Shown here in pieces: positions 36,710 to 45,379 of a stretch of DNA of 64,000 nucleotides. The position numbers and the translations under genes were made by a program. Origin of the DNA: Streptomyces corynorhini. GTDB taxonomy: Bacteria; Actinomycetota; Actinomycetes; Streptomycetales; Streptomycetaceae. The stretch covers positions 1-64,000 of the forward strand of contig NZ_QQNA01000005.1 in the NCBI RefSeq assembly GCF_003346515.1, given 5' to 3'. The notes beneath the pieces were generated by a model. That model was not told the DNA's origin and searched no databases. It was given only the letters and a program-made list of their open reading frames with translations. The first letter of the stretch is position 1. Every line of letters starts with the position of its first letter.

Positions 36710-39667
36710 CTACTTCCCGACCCGCACTCCCCCGGCGTTCACCCGCACCCCGTCGACGGTGAGCGTGCCGTCGCGGTGCGCGGTGACCTTCGCGGCCATC
36801 GCCGCCGCGAGGTCGATCCGCTGCCAGCTCCCCCCGTCGCCCTGCTCGTCCAGCACGGCACCGGAGGAAATCTGGGTGGCGGCGAGCACGGTGCGCCGCT
36901 GGGCATCGGTCAGTTTCGGGTGCGCCGTGCGCAGCAGGTCCTCGGCCCCGTCCGGTACGGCCGGTGGCCGGTCCTGCGCGCCGATGCGCGGGAAGCCGTA
37001 GGTCAGCCGCTGCTCGTACACCGTGAGCGCCTCGCCCGTGGGCAGGTACGGCGTCCCGCGGGCCGCACACCGCGCGGGCGAACCGCCCACCCCGGCCTCC
37101 CGGCACTTCTGCGTGAGGACGGTCTCCAGCTCCGTCTTCGCCTGCTCCAGGAGCTTCCGGAACTCCGGGTCGGACCAGCGCAGTTGGACGGTCTTCCCGC
37201 CGACGATCCGGCCGCCCATGATGTCGGTCGGATAGTGGAAGGCCAGCAGGATGCGATGGTCGCCGTACTCGGAGGCGCGCGCGAGGATCTGCGGTGCCAG
37301 TTCGGGCAGCAGGGTGGCGAGGACGATGCCCTGCGCGTAGCCGTGGCTGGTGTGTCCGCTCGGGAAGGAGCCGTCGCCCGCGAGACCGTCGTAGCCGCCG
37401 GGGCTGTCCCACCGCTCGATGAGACCGCTGTCGTGGGTGAACCCCATACGGACGAAGGGTCGTTTGTACTGGTAGTTGTTCTTCGCGGTCTGGTACCAGT
37501 CGGCGGAGGAGTCGGGGGTCTTCTCGACGCGACCGGACAGCAGCGCCTCGGCCTTGGGCAGTTCACCGTTCCTCAACGCCTGGCTGTAGAGGGGGCCGAG
37601 GGTGCTGCCCAGCCCGTCCGCCATGGTCCGGTACGGACTGCTCGCGCCGTCCACCAGCGCCTTGTGCACCCGGCGATCGCCGGGGCCGGAGGGTGCGTTG
37701 TTGATGTCGACGACCATGCGGTCGTTGGCGGCGGTCAGCTCCTCGTACGTCGTCCCCCTCGGCAGGGGATTGTTGGTTCCCATGAGCGACGGTGTGTTCC
37801 GTGCGTGGTCGAACGAGCGCAGCAGCCACGTGACGTAGTCACCGCCGCCGGGGGCGGTGGGCCGGGTGTCGGAGGCGTAGGAGGTGCCGAGCTGTTCGTC
37901 GGTGAAGGGCAGGGAGTCGGCGGTCTGCGCGAGCGAGGCGAGTCCGAAGTAGGCGTCGGAACTGGTGCTGTTGCTCTGGTGAACCTCGACGGCCAGGGTG
38001 TTGGTCCCCTCCCGCAGGGCCGACACCGGAACGCTGAAGCGGGTGGTGGCCGGGTCGCCCTTGCCGGTGGTGCCTTCCGGGGTCTGGTACTGAAGGTTCT
38101 TCTCGATCTCTCCGTCGCCGCGGCCCGCGATTCGGCGGCCATTGAGATAGACGGTCACGGTGTCGTCGTGGACGACCGTACCGAGCAGCCCGGTGATCGC
38201 GTCGAGGGAGGCCCGATCCATCGAGAAGGAGGTCCGGAAGAAGTACGCCTCGATAGTGCCGCCCGTGTCCTTGCGGAGCCTCAGCTTGGTCCGGACCGGG
38301 TAGTCGGGGCCGAGGTCCGTGCCGTCGTTCTTCACGCCGAAGGGACCGGGGGCCTTCTTCCAGGGCACGTCCCCCGTGTCGAAGCCGGACCGGGTCCACG
38401 CCGTACGGTCGCTCTCGCCGCGCGCCGGGTCGATGTCCGGCGTGTCGAGGTAGCTCCAGGTGGTCGAGGCGTCGAGGACGGGCTTGCCGATGCCGAGGTC
38501 GTCGATCCATCCGGTGGGTTCGGCGCCCGACTCGGCGTGTGCGTCGGCGTACCGCAACCGGATCTCACTGACCCGCCTCCCGGCGAGGGCGCCGAGGTCG
38601 GCCGACACCGTGCTCCACTTCCCCGGGGCGGGTCTCCGGCCGCCGGTGCTCGCCGCGTGGGTACGGGGGTGCCGGCCGTCCCGGTCGGTGTGGACGATGT
38701 CGAGGGCGATGTGGGCGGAGGCGGCATCATCCGGGCGGATCGCGTAGCGCAGCCTCGACTCGCGCCCGAGCGGGATGTCGAGCCCCGAGCGCAGGACCAC
38801 CGTGGAGGAGGCCGGCCCGGCGGCGAGGACGCGGCCCGAGTACCGCAGGGCGGCCGAGCCGTCGGCCGCGCCCACGGAGTCGGCGTTCTCGACCGAGACC
38901 CCGAGCGCCGAGGCCGAGGAGCCCGCGGAGCTGCGCAGCGTCCAGTCGGCGAGCTGGAGCCTGTCGTGGTCACCGGCCGAACCCTCGCACCGGTCGGCGC
39001 AGTTGTCGCTGATGCGGAGCTGGTAGTGGCGATACGCGGGCGGGGTGTCGACCGGGTAGAAGTTGGTCTGCCCACGGGCGCCGAACCGCTGCCCCTCCTC
39101 CTCGTCCAGAACCTGCCACGAGGGGTCGTCCGCGTCCTTCGCGGCGACGTCGCTGTCGCTCCCGAGCAGGGTCCACGCGGCGGGGTCGCGCGGCGCCGCG
39201 TCGTTCGCCGAGGTGAGCGAGTAGCCGGTGACGGCCGCCGGGGCACGGAGGGTGTAGATCACGTGGACGGGTTCGCCCCTGGTGGGCCGACCGCTGTCAC
39301 GGGCGAACCACTTGGTGTCGGAGTCCTGGTCGGCGAGGTTCCCGACGCCTTCCTTCGCGCTCGTGTCGTTGGGGTGGCCCGAGCGCACCTCACGCACGGT
39401 GGTGGTGACCCGAGCGGTCTCGCCGCGGAGATTTCGCGCGGGCCCCTGGGCCGGGAACCCGGCGGGCCTGGGCGTACCGGGCTCGTAGGACGTGGCCCAG
39501 TACCCGCCCGCCTCCGGCGCCGCGCCCGTCACACCTGCCGCCCGGCCCGCGTCGGCCCGGTCGGTCGAGGTGGCCGAGGCGGCACCCGCCCCCAGCGAAC
39601 CCGCCACGAGCGCGCCCACGACAACACCGGCCGCCGCGCCTCGCCCACGTCTCCTGAACATCCGCAT
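36710..39667 (-). CDS. Large secreted PAP2-type (vanadium-haloperoxidase-like) phosphatase
   Basis: A 985-residue exported protein. The signal peptide (AAAGVVVGALVAGSLGAGAA then SATS) leads to an N-terminal beta-rich region with discoidin-like parts (residues about 80-230, SDTKWFARDSGRPTRGEPVH). A second beta region at 390-590 contains TVTVYLNGRRIAGRGDGE. The PAP2 catalytic core lies at about 720-850: YKRPFVRMGF (Lys-x6-Arg-Pro type), FPSGHTSHGYAQG, and RILLAFHYPTDIMGG with catalytic His and Asp. It should hydrolyse phosphomonoesters outside the cell. The multi-domain layout is far longer than simple class A acid phosphatases (about 250). It is a single gene with its own terminator. Confidence 0.88.
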   Translation of the reverse strand: MRMFRRRGRGAAAGVVVGALVAGSLGAGAASATSTDRADAGRAAGVTGAAPEAGGYWATSYEPGTPRPAGFPAQGPARNLRGETARVTTTVREVRSGHPNDTSAKEGVGNLADQDSDTKWFARDSGRPTRGEPVHVIYTLRAPAAVTGYSLTSANDAAPRDPAAWTLLGSDSDVAAKDADDPSWQVLDEEEGQRFGARGQTNFYPVDTPPAYRHYQLRISDNCADRCEGSAGDHDRLQLADWTLRSSAGSSASALGVSVENADSVGAADGSAALRYSGRVLAAGPASSTVVLRSGLDIPLGRESRLRYAIRPDDAASAHIALDIVHTDRDGRHPRTHAASTGGRRPAPGKWSTVSADLGALAGRRVSEIRLRYADAHAESGAEPTGWIDDLGIGKPVLDASTTWSYLDTPDIDPARGESDRTAWTRSGFDTGDVPWKKAPGPFGVKNDGTDLGPDYPVRTKLRLRKDTGGTIEAYFFRTSFSMDRASLDAITGLLGTVVHDDTVTVYLNGRRIAGRGDGEIEKNLQYQTPEGTTGKGDPATTRFSVPVSALREGTNTLAVEVHQSNSTSSDAYFGLASLAQTADSLPFTDEQLGTSYASDTRPTAPGGGDYVTWLLRSFDHARNTPSLMGTNNPLPRGTTYEELTAANDRMVVDINNAPSGPGDRRVHKALVDGASSPYRTMADGLGSTLGPLYSQALRNGELPKAEALLSGRVEKTPDSSADWYQTAKNNYQYKRPFVRMGFTHDSGLIERWDSPGGYDGLAGDGSFPSGHTSHGYAQGIVLATLLPELAPQILARASEYGDHRILLAFHYPTDIMGGRIVGGKTVQLRWSDPEFRKLLEQAKTELETVLTQKCREAGVGGSPARCAARGTPYLPTGEALTVYEQRLTYGFPRIGAQDRPPAVPDGAEDLLRTAHPKLTDAQRRTVLAATQISSGAVLDEQGDGGSWQRIDLAAAMAAKVTAHRDGTLTVDGVRVNAGGVRVGK

Positions 39668-40218
39668 GACTCGCCTCTTTCCGTCGAGACAACGTTGTCA
39701 TCTCTGCGAGCCTGCAGGCTCGACAAGGACATGTCAATGCTCGGGCGAGTCCGGGTCACGTTCTTCGCGTGTTCGAGCGACCGTCGCCGCATCCGCCCCC
39801 GCAGCGGCGCGGCCGCCATCGATGGCATGCGCCGCCACGAGTCGCTCTACGGCGACAACGCACCCCACGGCCTGATCGACATGTTGACCGGAAACGCGCA
39901 GCCCCACCGGACCATCCACCGCCGTGGGGGCCCCGGGGCATCCGGTGAACCGGCCGCGACACGGCGCGGTCCCGGTCCGCGTCGCGGCACCGTGGACACG
40001 AGGCTGGCGTCTGGGCTCCACCACCCTCAGGGCGTCATCGAGGCCGACGGCCGCTCCGCCGCCCTGATCGGCCGACCGCTCCGCCGCCCTGATCGGCCGG
40101 CCACCCCGCGGACCTGCCATGGCATACGGAATGAACGGACACCGGAGTTCGTCCGTATCTCCGCTCGTACGCCTGACCGCCCGCGCGGGCGGGAACAGCT
40201 CGGAGACGGAGAGGCGAC
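39668..40218. other. Intergenic region, no gene recognised
   Basis: About 550 bases between the divergent PAP2 and lipoprotein genes. It must hold both promoters. Open frames cross it on both strands but none has a motif or ribosome site. A 25-bp duplication at 40051-40100 is the only structure I noted. The phrase DGMRRHESLYGDNAPHGLID in one plus frame may be an old coding remnant. Confidence 0.4.
40051..40100. repeat. 25-bp tandem duplication upstream of the lipoprotein gene
   Basis: CCGCTCCGCCGCCCTGATCGGCCG(A/G) is present twice in succession, with one difference in the last base. Confidence 0.95.
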
Positions 40219-40713
40219 GTGCCACAGCGTCAACCGCCAGGACACACCGGCCGCAACCTGTCCGCCGCCCGCCTGCTGCGCGGCGGCGCCCTCGTCGGCA
40301 GCCTGCTGATCCTGCCCTTGGCCTCGGCCTGCGGCGACGGGGGCGAGGACGACGCCGCGCCGCAGCGCGGCCGGTCGAAGACATCCGCCCCCGAGATCGT
40401 GGCCGTGGCGCCCGCCAGGGTCGAGGTGATCGCCAACCTGACCGGGTGCAAGGTCAAGATCCGCACCGAGGCGGAGGAACTGCGGGTGGGGGTCTGCCAG
40501 ACGCGGGAGGCGGACTACGCCATCACCACCTTCCCCGAGGAGCGGTACAAGGAGACGTGGCTGGAGACCGCCGGCATGTACGGAGGCACGTATCTGGTCG
40601 GTTCGCGCTGGGTGGTCAGCGCGCCTGAGGAGATGCTCGAACCGTTCCAGGCGAAGCTCGGCGGGACCATCCGGCAGCTGCGCGGGATGGGCCCCGCCCC
40701 GAGCCCGTCATAA
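40219..40713 (+). CDS. Small lipoprotein of unknown function
   Basis: A 164-residue exported lipoprotein. The hydrophobic segment GGALVGSLLILPLASACGDG contains the lipobox LASAC at about residue 38, so the mature protein begins with an acylated Cys. The mature part (VIANLTGCKVKIRTEAEELR, VGVCQTREADYAITTFPEER, RWVVSAPEEMLEPFQAKLGG) matches a common Streptomyces lipoprotein type without known role; two Cys could pair. The GTG at 40219 follows GAGAGGCGAC. It is divergent from the PAP2 gene. Confidence 0.8.
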   Translation: MPQRQPPGHTGRNLSAARLLRGGALVGSLLILPLASACGDGGEDDAAPQRGRSKTSAPEIVAVAPARVEVIANLTGCKVKIRTEAEELRVGVCQTREADYAITTFPEERYKETWLETAGMYGGTYLVGSRWVVSAPEEMLEPFQAKLGGTIRQLRGMGPAPSPS

Positions 40714-40961
40714 CGGGGAGCCACACAACGGTCCCGCGCGGCCCGCCGCCGTCGGGAACCGGACGGGTCAGGAACGCGCGGGGCGGAACCGGATCGCGGC
40801 GCCGCCGCCGCCGACGCGTCGCAGTGTCAGCACAGTGGACGGGCGCACCGGCTCTCCACCGAACCCCACCGGACTCCTGGTCGCCGCCACCGCGCCGGGG
40901 CTGATCACCGGCCCCCGCGGCGTTCCCGGGGCGTGCCTCCATGCCCCCTCGGACGTCGACG

Positions 40962-41405
40962 TCAGCCGTCGAGTGCTTCCGCTATGCGGTCGAAGTCCGC
41001 CAGGAGAGCGGCCAGGCGGCGTTCGGGGACGGCGCGGACCATGCGGGCCTCGATGGCGTAGACGGATTCCTGCGCGCCCTGGAGCCGCCGCCTGCCCTCG
41101 GGGGTGAGGGTGGTGGGGCGGGCGCGGCCGACGTCGACGGTGCCCGGCCGGTCGATGAGTCCGGCGTCCTGCAGACCGCGCATCACCACGTTCATGGACT
41201 GGCGCGTGACGAAGGTGGCGCGCGCGAGGTCGGCGTTGGACATGCCTGGCCGCGCGGCCAGGACTTCGAGACACGCGTACTGCGGCACGGTCAGGCCCTG
41301 CTCCCGCAGAGCCTTGTCCATGGCACCACGCAGGGCGGCGTGGGCCCGCTTGAGCCGGTATCCCACATGGGCGAGCACATCGTCGGCCGGGTGCGGTGGC
41401 TCCAC
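40962..41405 (-). CDS. MarR-family transcriptional regulator
   Basis: A 147-residue dimeric regulator. Helices VLAHVGYRLKRAHAALRGAM, the winged helix QYACLEVLAARPGMSNADLA then RATFVTRQSMNVVMRGL, and wing DVGRARPTTLTPEGRRRL are typical MarR. The GTG at 41403-41405 follows AAAGG. It is divergent from a VOC gene, and two exact copies of one palindrome lie in the 97-base gap, one nearer each gene. It probably represses both promoters, with release by a small ligand. Confidence 0.92.
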   Translation of the reverse strand: MEPPHPADDVLAHVGYRLKRAHAALRGAMDKALREQGLTVPQYACLEVLAARPGMSNADLARATFVTRQSMNVVMRGLQDAGLIDRPGTVDVGRARPTTLTPEGRRRLQGAQESVYAIEARMVRAVPERRLAALLADFDRIAEALDG

Positions 41406-41420
41406 GCGGGGCCGCCTTTC

Positions 41421-41438
41421 ATGTCAGTACTTTGACAT
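41421..41438. promoter_or_regulatory. MarR operator, proximal to the MarR gene
   Basis: ATGTCA-GTACTT-TGACAT has perfect 6-base arms with a 6-base spacer. It is the exact reverse complement of the second operator at 41466-41483. Confidence 0.88.
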
Positions 41439-41460
41439 CCGAGGGGGAGTGTCCTAGCGT
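41432..41460 (+). promoter_or_regulatory. Promoter of the VOC gene (TTGACA / TAGCGT, 17-base spacer)
   Basis: TTGACA at 41432-41437 and TAGCGT at 41455-41460 are 17 bases apart, a good vegetative sigma (HrdB) promoter for the plus-strand VOC gene. The -35 element lies within one operator palindrome and the second follows the -10, so MarR binding would block it. Confidence 0.75.
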
Positions 41461-41465
41461 CGATT

Positions 41466-41483
41466 ATGTCAAAGTACTGACAT
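41466..41483. promoter_or_regulatory. MarR operator, proximal to the VOC gene
   Basis: ATGTCA-AAGTAC-TGACAT, the mirror copy of the operator at 41421-41438. It lies 20 bases before the VOC start codon and contains TTGACA on the minus strand, a possible -35 for the MarR gene; no matching -10 is evident. Confidence 0.88.
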
Positions 41484-41502
41484 TGAATCCAGGAGGAACC
41501 CC

Positions 41503-41871
41503 ATGTCCATCCGCATCGACGGCCCCGATTTCGTCGCCCTCCAGGTCCGTGACGTAGCGGCCGCCGCCCGGTTCTGCGAGGAGCACCTCGGCCTCGTCCG
41601 TAGTCCCGCCTCTCCCCCCGGCGCCGTCGTGTTCGACACCAAGCCCTGCCCGCTGGCGGTACGTGAGCCACTCCCCGGCACCGATCTGGACGCCGGTCGC
41701 CCCGGGCTCGGTGTCGCCCTGTGGTTCTCCACCCCCGACGCCCAGGCGCTGCACGACAAGCTCGCCGCGGAGGGCGTCGAGATCCTCACCCCCCTGCGGG
41801 ACAGCCCGTTCGGGCCGATGTTCTCCTTCACCGGTCCCGAGGGTTACGTCCTGACCGCTCACGGAGCCTGA
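41503..41871 (+). CDS. VOC (glyoxalase/bleomycin-resistance-type) family protein
   Basis: A 122-residue single-domain protein. DFVALQVRDVAAAARFCEEH and LGLVRSPASPPGAVVFDT form the first beta-alpha-beta-beta-beta module; LGVALWFSTPDAQALHDKLA and FTGPEGYVLTAHG form the second. Metal-ligand positions are partly kept (last Glu of the GPEGY strand), while His near the start is not obvious. AGGAGG precedes the ATG at 41503. It is controlled with the divergent MarR gene, a layout typical for detoxification or resistance of an electrophile or antibiotic; the ligand is unknown. Confidence 0.88.
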   Translation: MSIRIDGPDFVALQVRDVAAAARFCEEHLGLVRSPASPPGAVVFDTKPCPLAVREPLPGTDLDAGRPGLGVALWFSTPDAQALHDKLAAEGVEILTPLRDSPFGPMFSFTGPEGYVLTAHGA

Positions 41872-41976
41872 CCGGGTCCGCCGCATCCCTCCGCCCCCGA
41901 GGGTCCGTGCTCCCCGGCGTCGTCCATCTGATTCCTGGCAGGTTCCCGGCCCGGCCCGGCGCGGCGCGGCGGCAAC

Positions 41977-42024
41977 GACAGCCGGACGGCCCACGCGGCA
42001 ATGAGCGTGGGCCGTCCGGCTGTC
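41977..42024. terminator. Bidirectional hairpin terminator
   Basis: A perfect 19-bp inverted repeat, GACAGCCGGACGGCCCACG and its complement, has a 10-base loop between the convergent ends of the VOC gene (41871) and the LAxTG-protein gene (42059). Confidence 0.88.
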
Positions 42025-42058
42025 GGGGTGTCGTCCGCCCGGTCGAGGCGTCGGCGGG

Positions 42059-43381
42059 TTACTCGCGCACCGCGCGGCGACGCGCCAGCAGCACCGTACC
42101 GGCGCCGAGCCCGGCTGCCACGACGGCCGCGCCCGCGAGGGGCAGGACCGTGCCGGAACCCGTGTTGGCGAGGCCGCCCCCGGTGGTCGAGGCGGAACCG
42201 GCGCCGCCCGTCGCCGTGGCTTCACCGGCCGTGGCACCGCCGGTCGAACCGGCCGTGGAACCACCCGTGGAACCACCCGTCGAGCCGGTGGCCGAGCCGC
42301 CCGTGGAATCCGATCCGCCCGCCGTCGCGGCACCGGAGCCGCCGGAGGCGGACGCGGACCCGCCGGACGTGGTCGAGGAGCCGCCGGAGGCCGAACCCCC
42401 GTCGGTCACGTCGAGGGTGATGTCGGCCTTGTCGTTGGACGGGACCTTGTCGTAGGGCCGGGCGGGCCCGCCGAGCGCGACGGAGCCCTTCGCGCCGTCC
42501 ACCTTCTTGTCGATCCGCACCTTGAACGTGTACGTCTCGCCGCCGCCCTCGGTGACCCACGACTGGCTCGTGCCGCACGAGTAACCGCCGCCGGTCCGCC
42601 GGTCGCAGTACCCGTTGTCCTTGGTGACCGTCGTGCCCTCGGGCAGGTCGACCAGCACCTCGACGGGCGCCACGCCGAGGTCCCGCAGCACCCAGCCCGG
42701 CCCGGCGTTGGTGAACTTGACCTTGAGGTCGACCGTGTCCCCGACGGCCCCCCGCAACTCCGCGCCGGAGACCTGGAAGTCGGCCGTGTTGTCCGCGTTC
42801 ACCGCGATGTCGGCGGCGTCCGCGTCCTCGCCCCCGCCCGTAGCCGGAGTGTCGTCGGGCCGCTCGACGAGCTTCACGGCCGCGGCGGTCCCCCGCACCG
42901 GATCCGAGGCGTTCTCGTCGGGGCCCGTGAATTCGGTCCCCACGACCACCCGGAGCCGGTCGTACAGGATGTGCCCGGCGGCCTTCAGCGTCAGTGTCTT
43001 CTCCGGCGCGTAGACGACACCGGGCTCGACGGTCTGCTCGAACTCGCAGACCGCCTCGGACCGGCTCGGCGCCTCGTCGTACGAAGGGATCTCGTAGCGA
43101 AGGCAGTTGGCGGGAAGCTCCGTGTGGCTCAGACCGCGCGTCACGCTGTACGACAGATAGACCTTGTTCAGCGCAGCCGAGCCCGTGTTGGTGAAGGTGG
43201 CGGGCACTTCGACGTCGCCGCCTGGCTTGACTCCGTCGATCGGGCCGAGCTTGCCGAGGGCCACTCCCGTGGTGGGGTCGGCGGCGATGGCGGGGGCGGC
43301 ACCCAGCGCGAGCAGCGCGACGGCGCCGACCGCGCCCGCGGTCCGGCGGAGCGTACGGCGGCCGGAGGGGATCTGGACCAT
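42059..43381 (-). CDS. Secreted LAxTG-anchored cell-wall protein
   Basis: A 440-residue surface protein. The signal is RTAGAVGAVALLALGAAPAIA before ADPTTG. Two beta-sandwich-like repeats follow (DVEVPATFTNTGSAALNKVY, VDLKVKFTNAGPGWVLRDLG) with paired Cys (NGYCDRRTGGGYSC). A Gly/Ser/Thr-rich spacer with GGST repeats leads to LANTG, a hydrophobic segment and a final LARRRAVRE. LAxTG is the substrate motif of class E sortases in Streptomyces. It should be linked to peptidoglycan; function of the exposed domains is unknown. ATG at 43379-43381 opens the signal peptide. Confidence 0.88.
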   Translation of the reverse strand: MVQIPSGRRTLRRTAGAVGAVALLALGAAPAIAADPTTGVALGKLGPIDGVKPGGDVEVPATFTNTGSAALNKVYLSYSVTRGLSHTELPANCLRYEIPSYDEAPSRSEAVCEFEQTVEPGVVYAPEKTLTLKAAGHILYDRLRVVVGTEFTGPDENASDPVRGTAAAVKLVERPDDTPATGGGEDADAADIAVNADNTADFQVSGAELRGAVGDTVDLKVKFTNAGPGWVLRDLGVAPVEVLVDLPEGTTVTKDNGYCDRRTGGGYSCGTSQSWVTEGGGETYTFKVRIDKKVDGAKGSVALGGPARPYDKVPSNDKADITLDVTDGGSASGGSSTTSGGSASASGGSGAATAGGSDSTGGSATGSTGGSTGGSTAGSTGGATAGEATATGGAGSASTTGGGLANTGSGTVLPLAGAAVVAAGLGAGTVLLARRRAVRE

Positions 43382-43613
43382 GTGGGGATCATCCTCGGTG
43401 AGACATCGACAACAGGATGGTGAACCGCGGGGGAAAACGGTTCCTCCGAAGGTCAGACACCGCCGGTTTCCGGAGGGTTGCACGCCGGGGGGACCCGTTT
43501 CTATTTCTCCACACACGGAGCCGGACAGATCCCTTTTCCCCGGTCATGTCCCGGGGGACGGCCGTCGTGGGCGGCGCGCCCGGCCCGCCACGACGCCCGC
43601 GGTCCGGCCGGGG

Positions 43614-44136
43614 CTACCAGGTGACGGGCAGTTCGTGCAGGCCGTAGATGACGGCGTCGTACTTGAAGGGGATGGCGTCGAGGTCGCCGACAGCACGGAG
43701 GGTGGGGATGCGGCGGAAGAGCGCGGGATAGATGGCCTGCAACTCCATACGGGCCAGGGGCTGTCCGACGCAGTGGTGGGCACCGGCACCGAACGCCTGG
43801 TGCCGCCGGGCGTCCCGGGTGATGTCGAGGCGGTCGGGCTCGGGGAAGACCGAGGGGTCGCGGTTGGCGAGTTCGCCGAGGAGGATGACACCGTCTCCGG
43901 CCTTGATGGTGCGGCCGGCGATCTCGATGTCCTCCAGGGCGGTACGGCGGCGGCCGAGGTGGACGATGGTGAGGTAGCGCAGGAGTTCCTCGACGGCGTC
44001 GCGGATGACGGCGGGGTCGTCCGCGTCGCGGATCAGGGCGAGTCGCTCGGGGTGCCGCAGCAGCAGGAGGGTGCCGAGGCTGATCATGTTGGCGGTGGTC
44101 TCGTGCCCGCCCAGGAGCAGCAGGAGCTTCCGGCGC
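43614..44136 (-). pseudogene. Cytochrome P450, C-terminal half only
   Basis: What remains starts in the I-helix (LLLLLGGHETTANMISLGTL with the acid-alcohol Glu-Thr pair). It continues through AVEELLRYLTIVHLGRRRTA (K-helix ExxR), ANRDPSVFPEPDRLDI, and the haem loop FGAGAHHCVGQPLARMELQ with the Cys ligand, to the C-terminus. About 200 N-terminal residues are missing. Beyond the I-helix the sequence changes at about 44136 directly into a TetR remnant on the other strand. The pair were probably divergent neighbours whose 5' ends and shared promoter region were deleted together. Confidence 0.85.
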
Positions 44137-44443
44137 ACCCTGCTGTCGCGCCGCGACGGGGCACGGCTCCACGCCGGCAGCACCCCCCTCGCGGACCTGG
44201 ACCGGATCCGCCGCAAGATGGCCTTCCTCGTCGCCTCCGGCGTCCCCGAGCGGGACGCGGCCATGGCGATGCTGACCGACCGGGCGCTTCACGGTCGGCA
44301 GCGCGCTGGAGGAGCAGGCGGACACCGGCCCCGGCGACGGCGCGGAGCTGCCTGCCGATGTGCCGCCGATCGATCACGAGTCGGCGTTCGAGGCGGGGCC
44401 GGCCCTCATCCTGGACGGTCTGGCACACCGCACCGGGGCGTAG
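44137..44443 (+). pseudogene. TetR-family regulator, C-terminal remnant
   Basis: TLLSRRDGARLHAGSTPLAD and RKMAFLVASGVPERDAAMAM match the ligand-binding domain of TetR (TetR_C, tetracycline-repressor-like) proteins. After LTDRALHG the similarity changes frame to RFTVGSALEEQADTG, HESAFEAGPALILDGLAHRT and a stop at 44441-44443. The DNA-binding domain is missing entirely and there is one frameshift. It abuts the truncated P450 at 44136/44137. Confidence 0.75.
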
Positions 44444-44528
44444 GGCGGGTGTCCACCGACGCGGGGCCCACCGCCGACGGAGCGCCGTCCCACGCCGCGA
44501 CCGGCTCCGCCAACTCGTCCGCCGGGCC

Positions 44529-44762
44529 AGGGCCTGTCTGACACATGGCGCCGTCCGCCCGTAGGGCGGGGCTTGCGGTGTCTGGTGCGCTGCGCTCGCT
44601 TCGCTCCCTCCGCCTCGGCGCTTGATGCGTCTTTCGGATGCCGAGCGCTCCCGCAAGGCGGAGGATCGCCCCCGTACTGGACGTACTGGGGTGATCCCGA
44701 CAACGCCGCGAGCGTGCGTGCCAGACACCGCGAGCCAGGCGGGATGTGTCAGACAGGTCCTA
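44529..44762. mobile_element. MITE-like element with terminal inverted repeats
   Basis: The left end AGGGCCTGTCTGACACAT (44529-44546) and the right end, read on the other strand as AGGACCTGTCTGACACAT (44744-44761), are inverted repeats with one mismatch. Further inner similarity is present (GCGGTGTCTGG near both ends). The 234-base interior has no coding frame with homology. Size, ends and lack of a transposase fit a miniature inverted-repeat element mobilised in trans. No certain target duplication is visible. Confidence 0.7.
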
Positions 44763-44834
44763 GCGGTCGCGCCGGTACCGGCGCGGAACGGGGTGCTTGT
44801 CCGCCGCGCGTCGCCGTGCGGCAGGATGGGGTTC

Positions 44835-45164
44835 ATGAGCGTAGTCAAGATCAACGTACTGACTGTCCCCTCCGAGCAGCGGGAGACGCTGGAGAAGCGC
44901 TTCGCCTCCCGCGCCCACGCCGTGGAGAACTCCGACGGGTTCGAGTGGTTCGAACTCCTCCGCCCTGTCGAGGGCACCGACAACTACCTCGTCTACACGC
45001 GCTGGCAGGACGAGGCGTCCTTCCAGGCATGGATGGAAGGCCCCATGAAGGCGGCACACCAGGGCGGTGACGCGGGCAACGGCGAACGCCCCAAGCCCGC
45101 CGCGAGCGGGTCCACCGTATGGTCCTTCGAAGTCGTGCAGCAGACGGGGCCCGCGAACCCGTAG
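44835..45164 (+). CDS. Antibiotic biosynthesis monooxygenase (ABM) domain protein
   Basis: A 109-residue ferredoxin-like dimeric alpha/beta barrel protein. VKINVLTVPSEQRETLEKRF, ASRAHAVENSDGFEWFELLR, NYLVYTRWQDEASFQAWMEG and TVWSFEVVQQ are the ABM/IsdG order. In relatives the fold serves quinone-forming monooxygenases or haem degradation; catalytic residues cannot be fixed by eye. ATG at 44835 is preceded by GGATGGGG; the frame upstream, through the MITE-like element, is not coding. It is a single gene. Confidence 0.85.
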   Translation: MSVVKINVLTVPSEQRETLEKRFASRAHAVENSDGFEWFELLRPVEGTDNYLVYTRWQDEASFQAWMEGPMKAAHQGGDAGNGERPKPAASGSTVWSFEVVQQTGPANP

Positions 45165-45379
45165 GTACGAGCCGCGCCGGATCAGGGGGCCGTCGGCCCG
45201 GGTCCGGGTGGTTCGCTGTCCAGGCAGCGGCGTACGAAGTCCTGGTCGACGGGGTCGGTGGCGTCGGCGGGTGCCCGGACGGCACCGACCTCTCCCGGGC
45301 CGACGCCGCTGACGGGTCGGTGGCGGGCCGCTGACGGGCCGGTGGCGGAGCCGCCGTGTCGCGGACCTCGCGAAGGCCC

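Noticed and set aside
36200..40309. A 1369-codon open frame on the plus strand
   Set aside because: It runs antisense to the RNase HI and PAP2 genes. Its product is Gly/Arg/Val-rich without motifs, as expected for a high-GC shadow frame.
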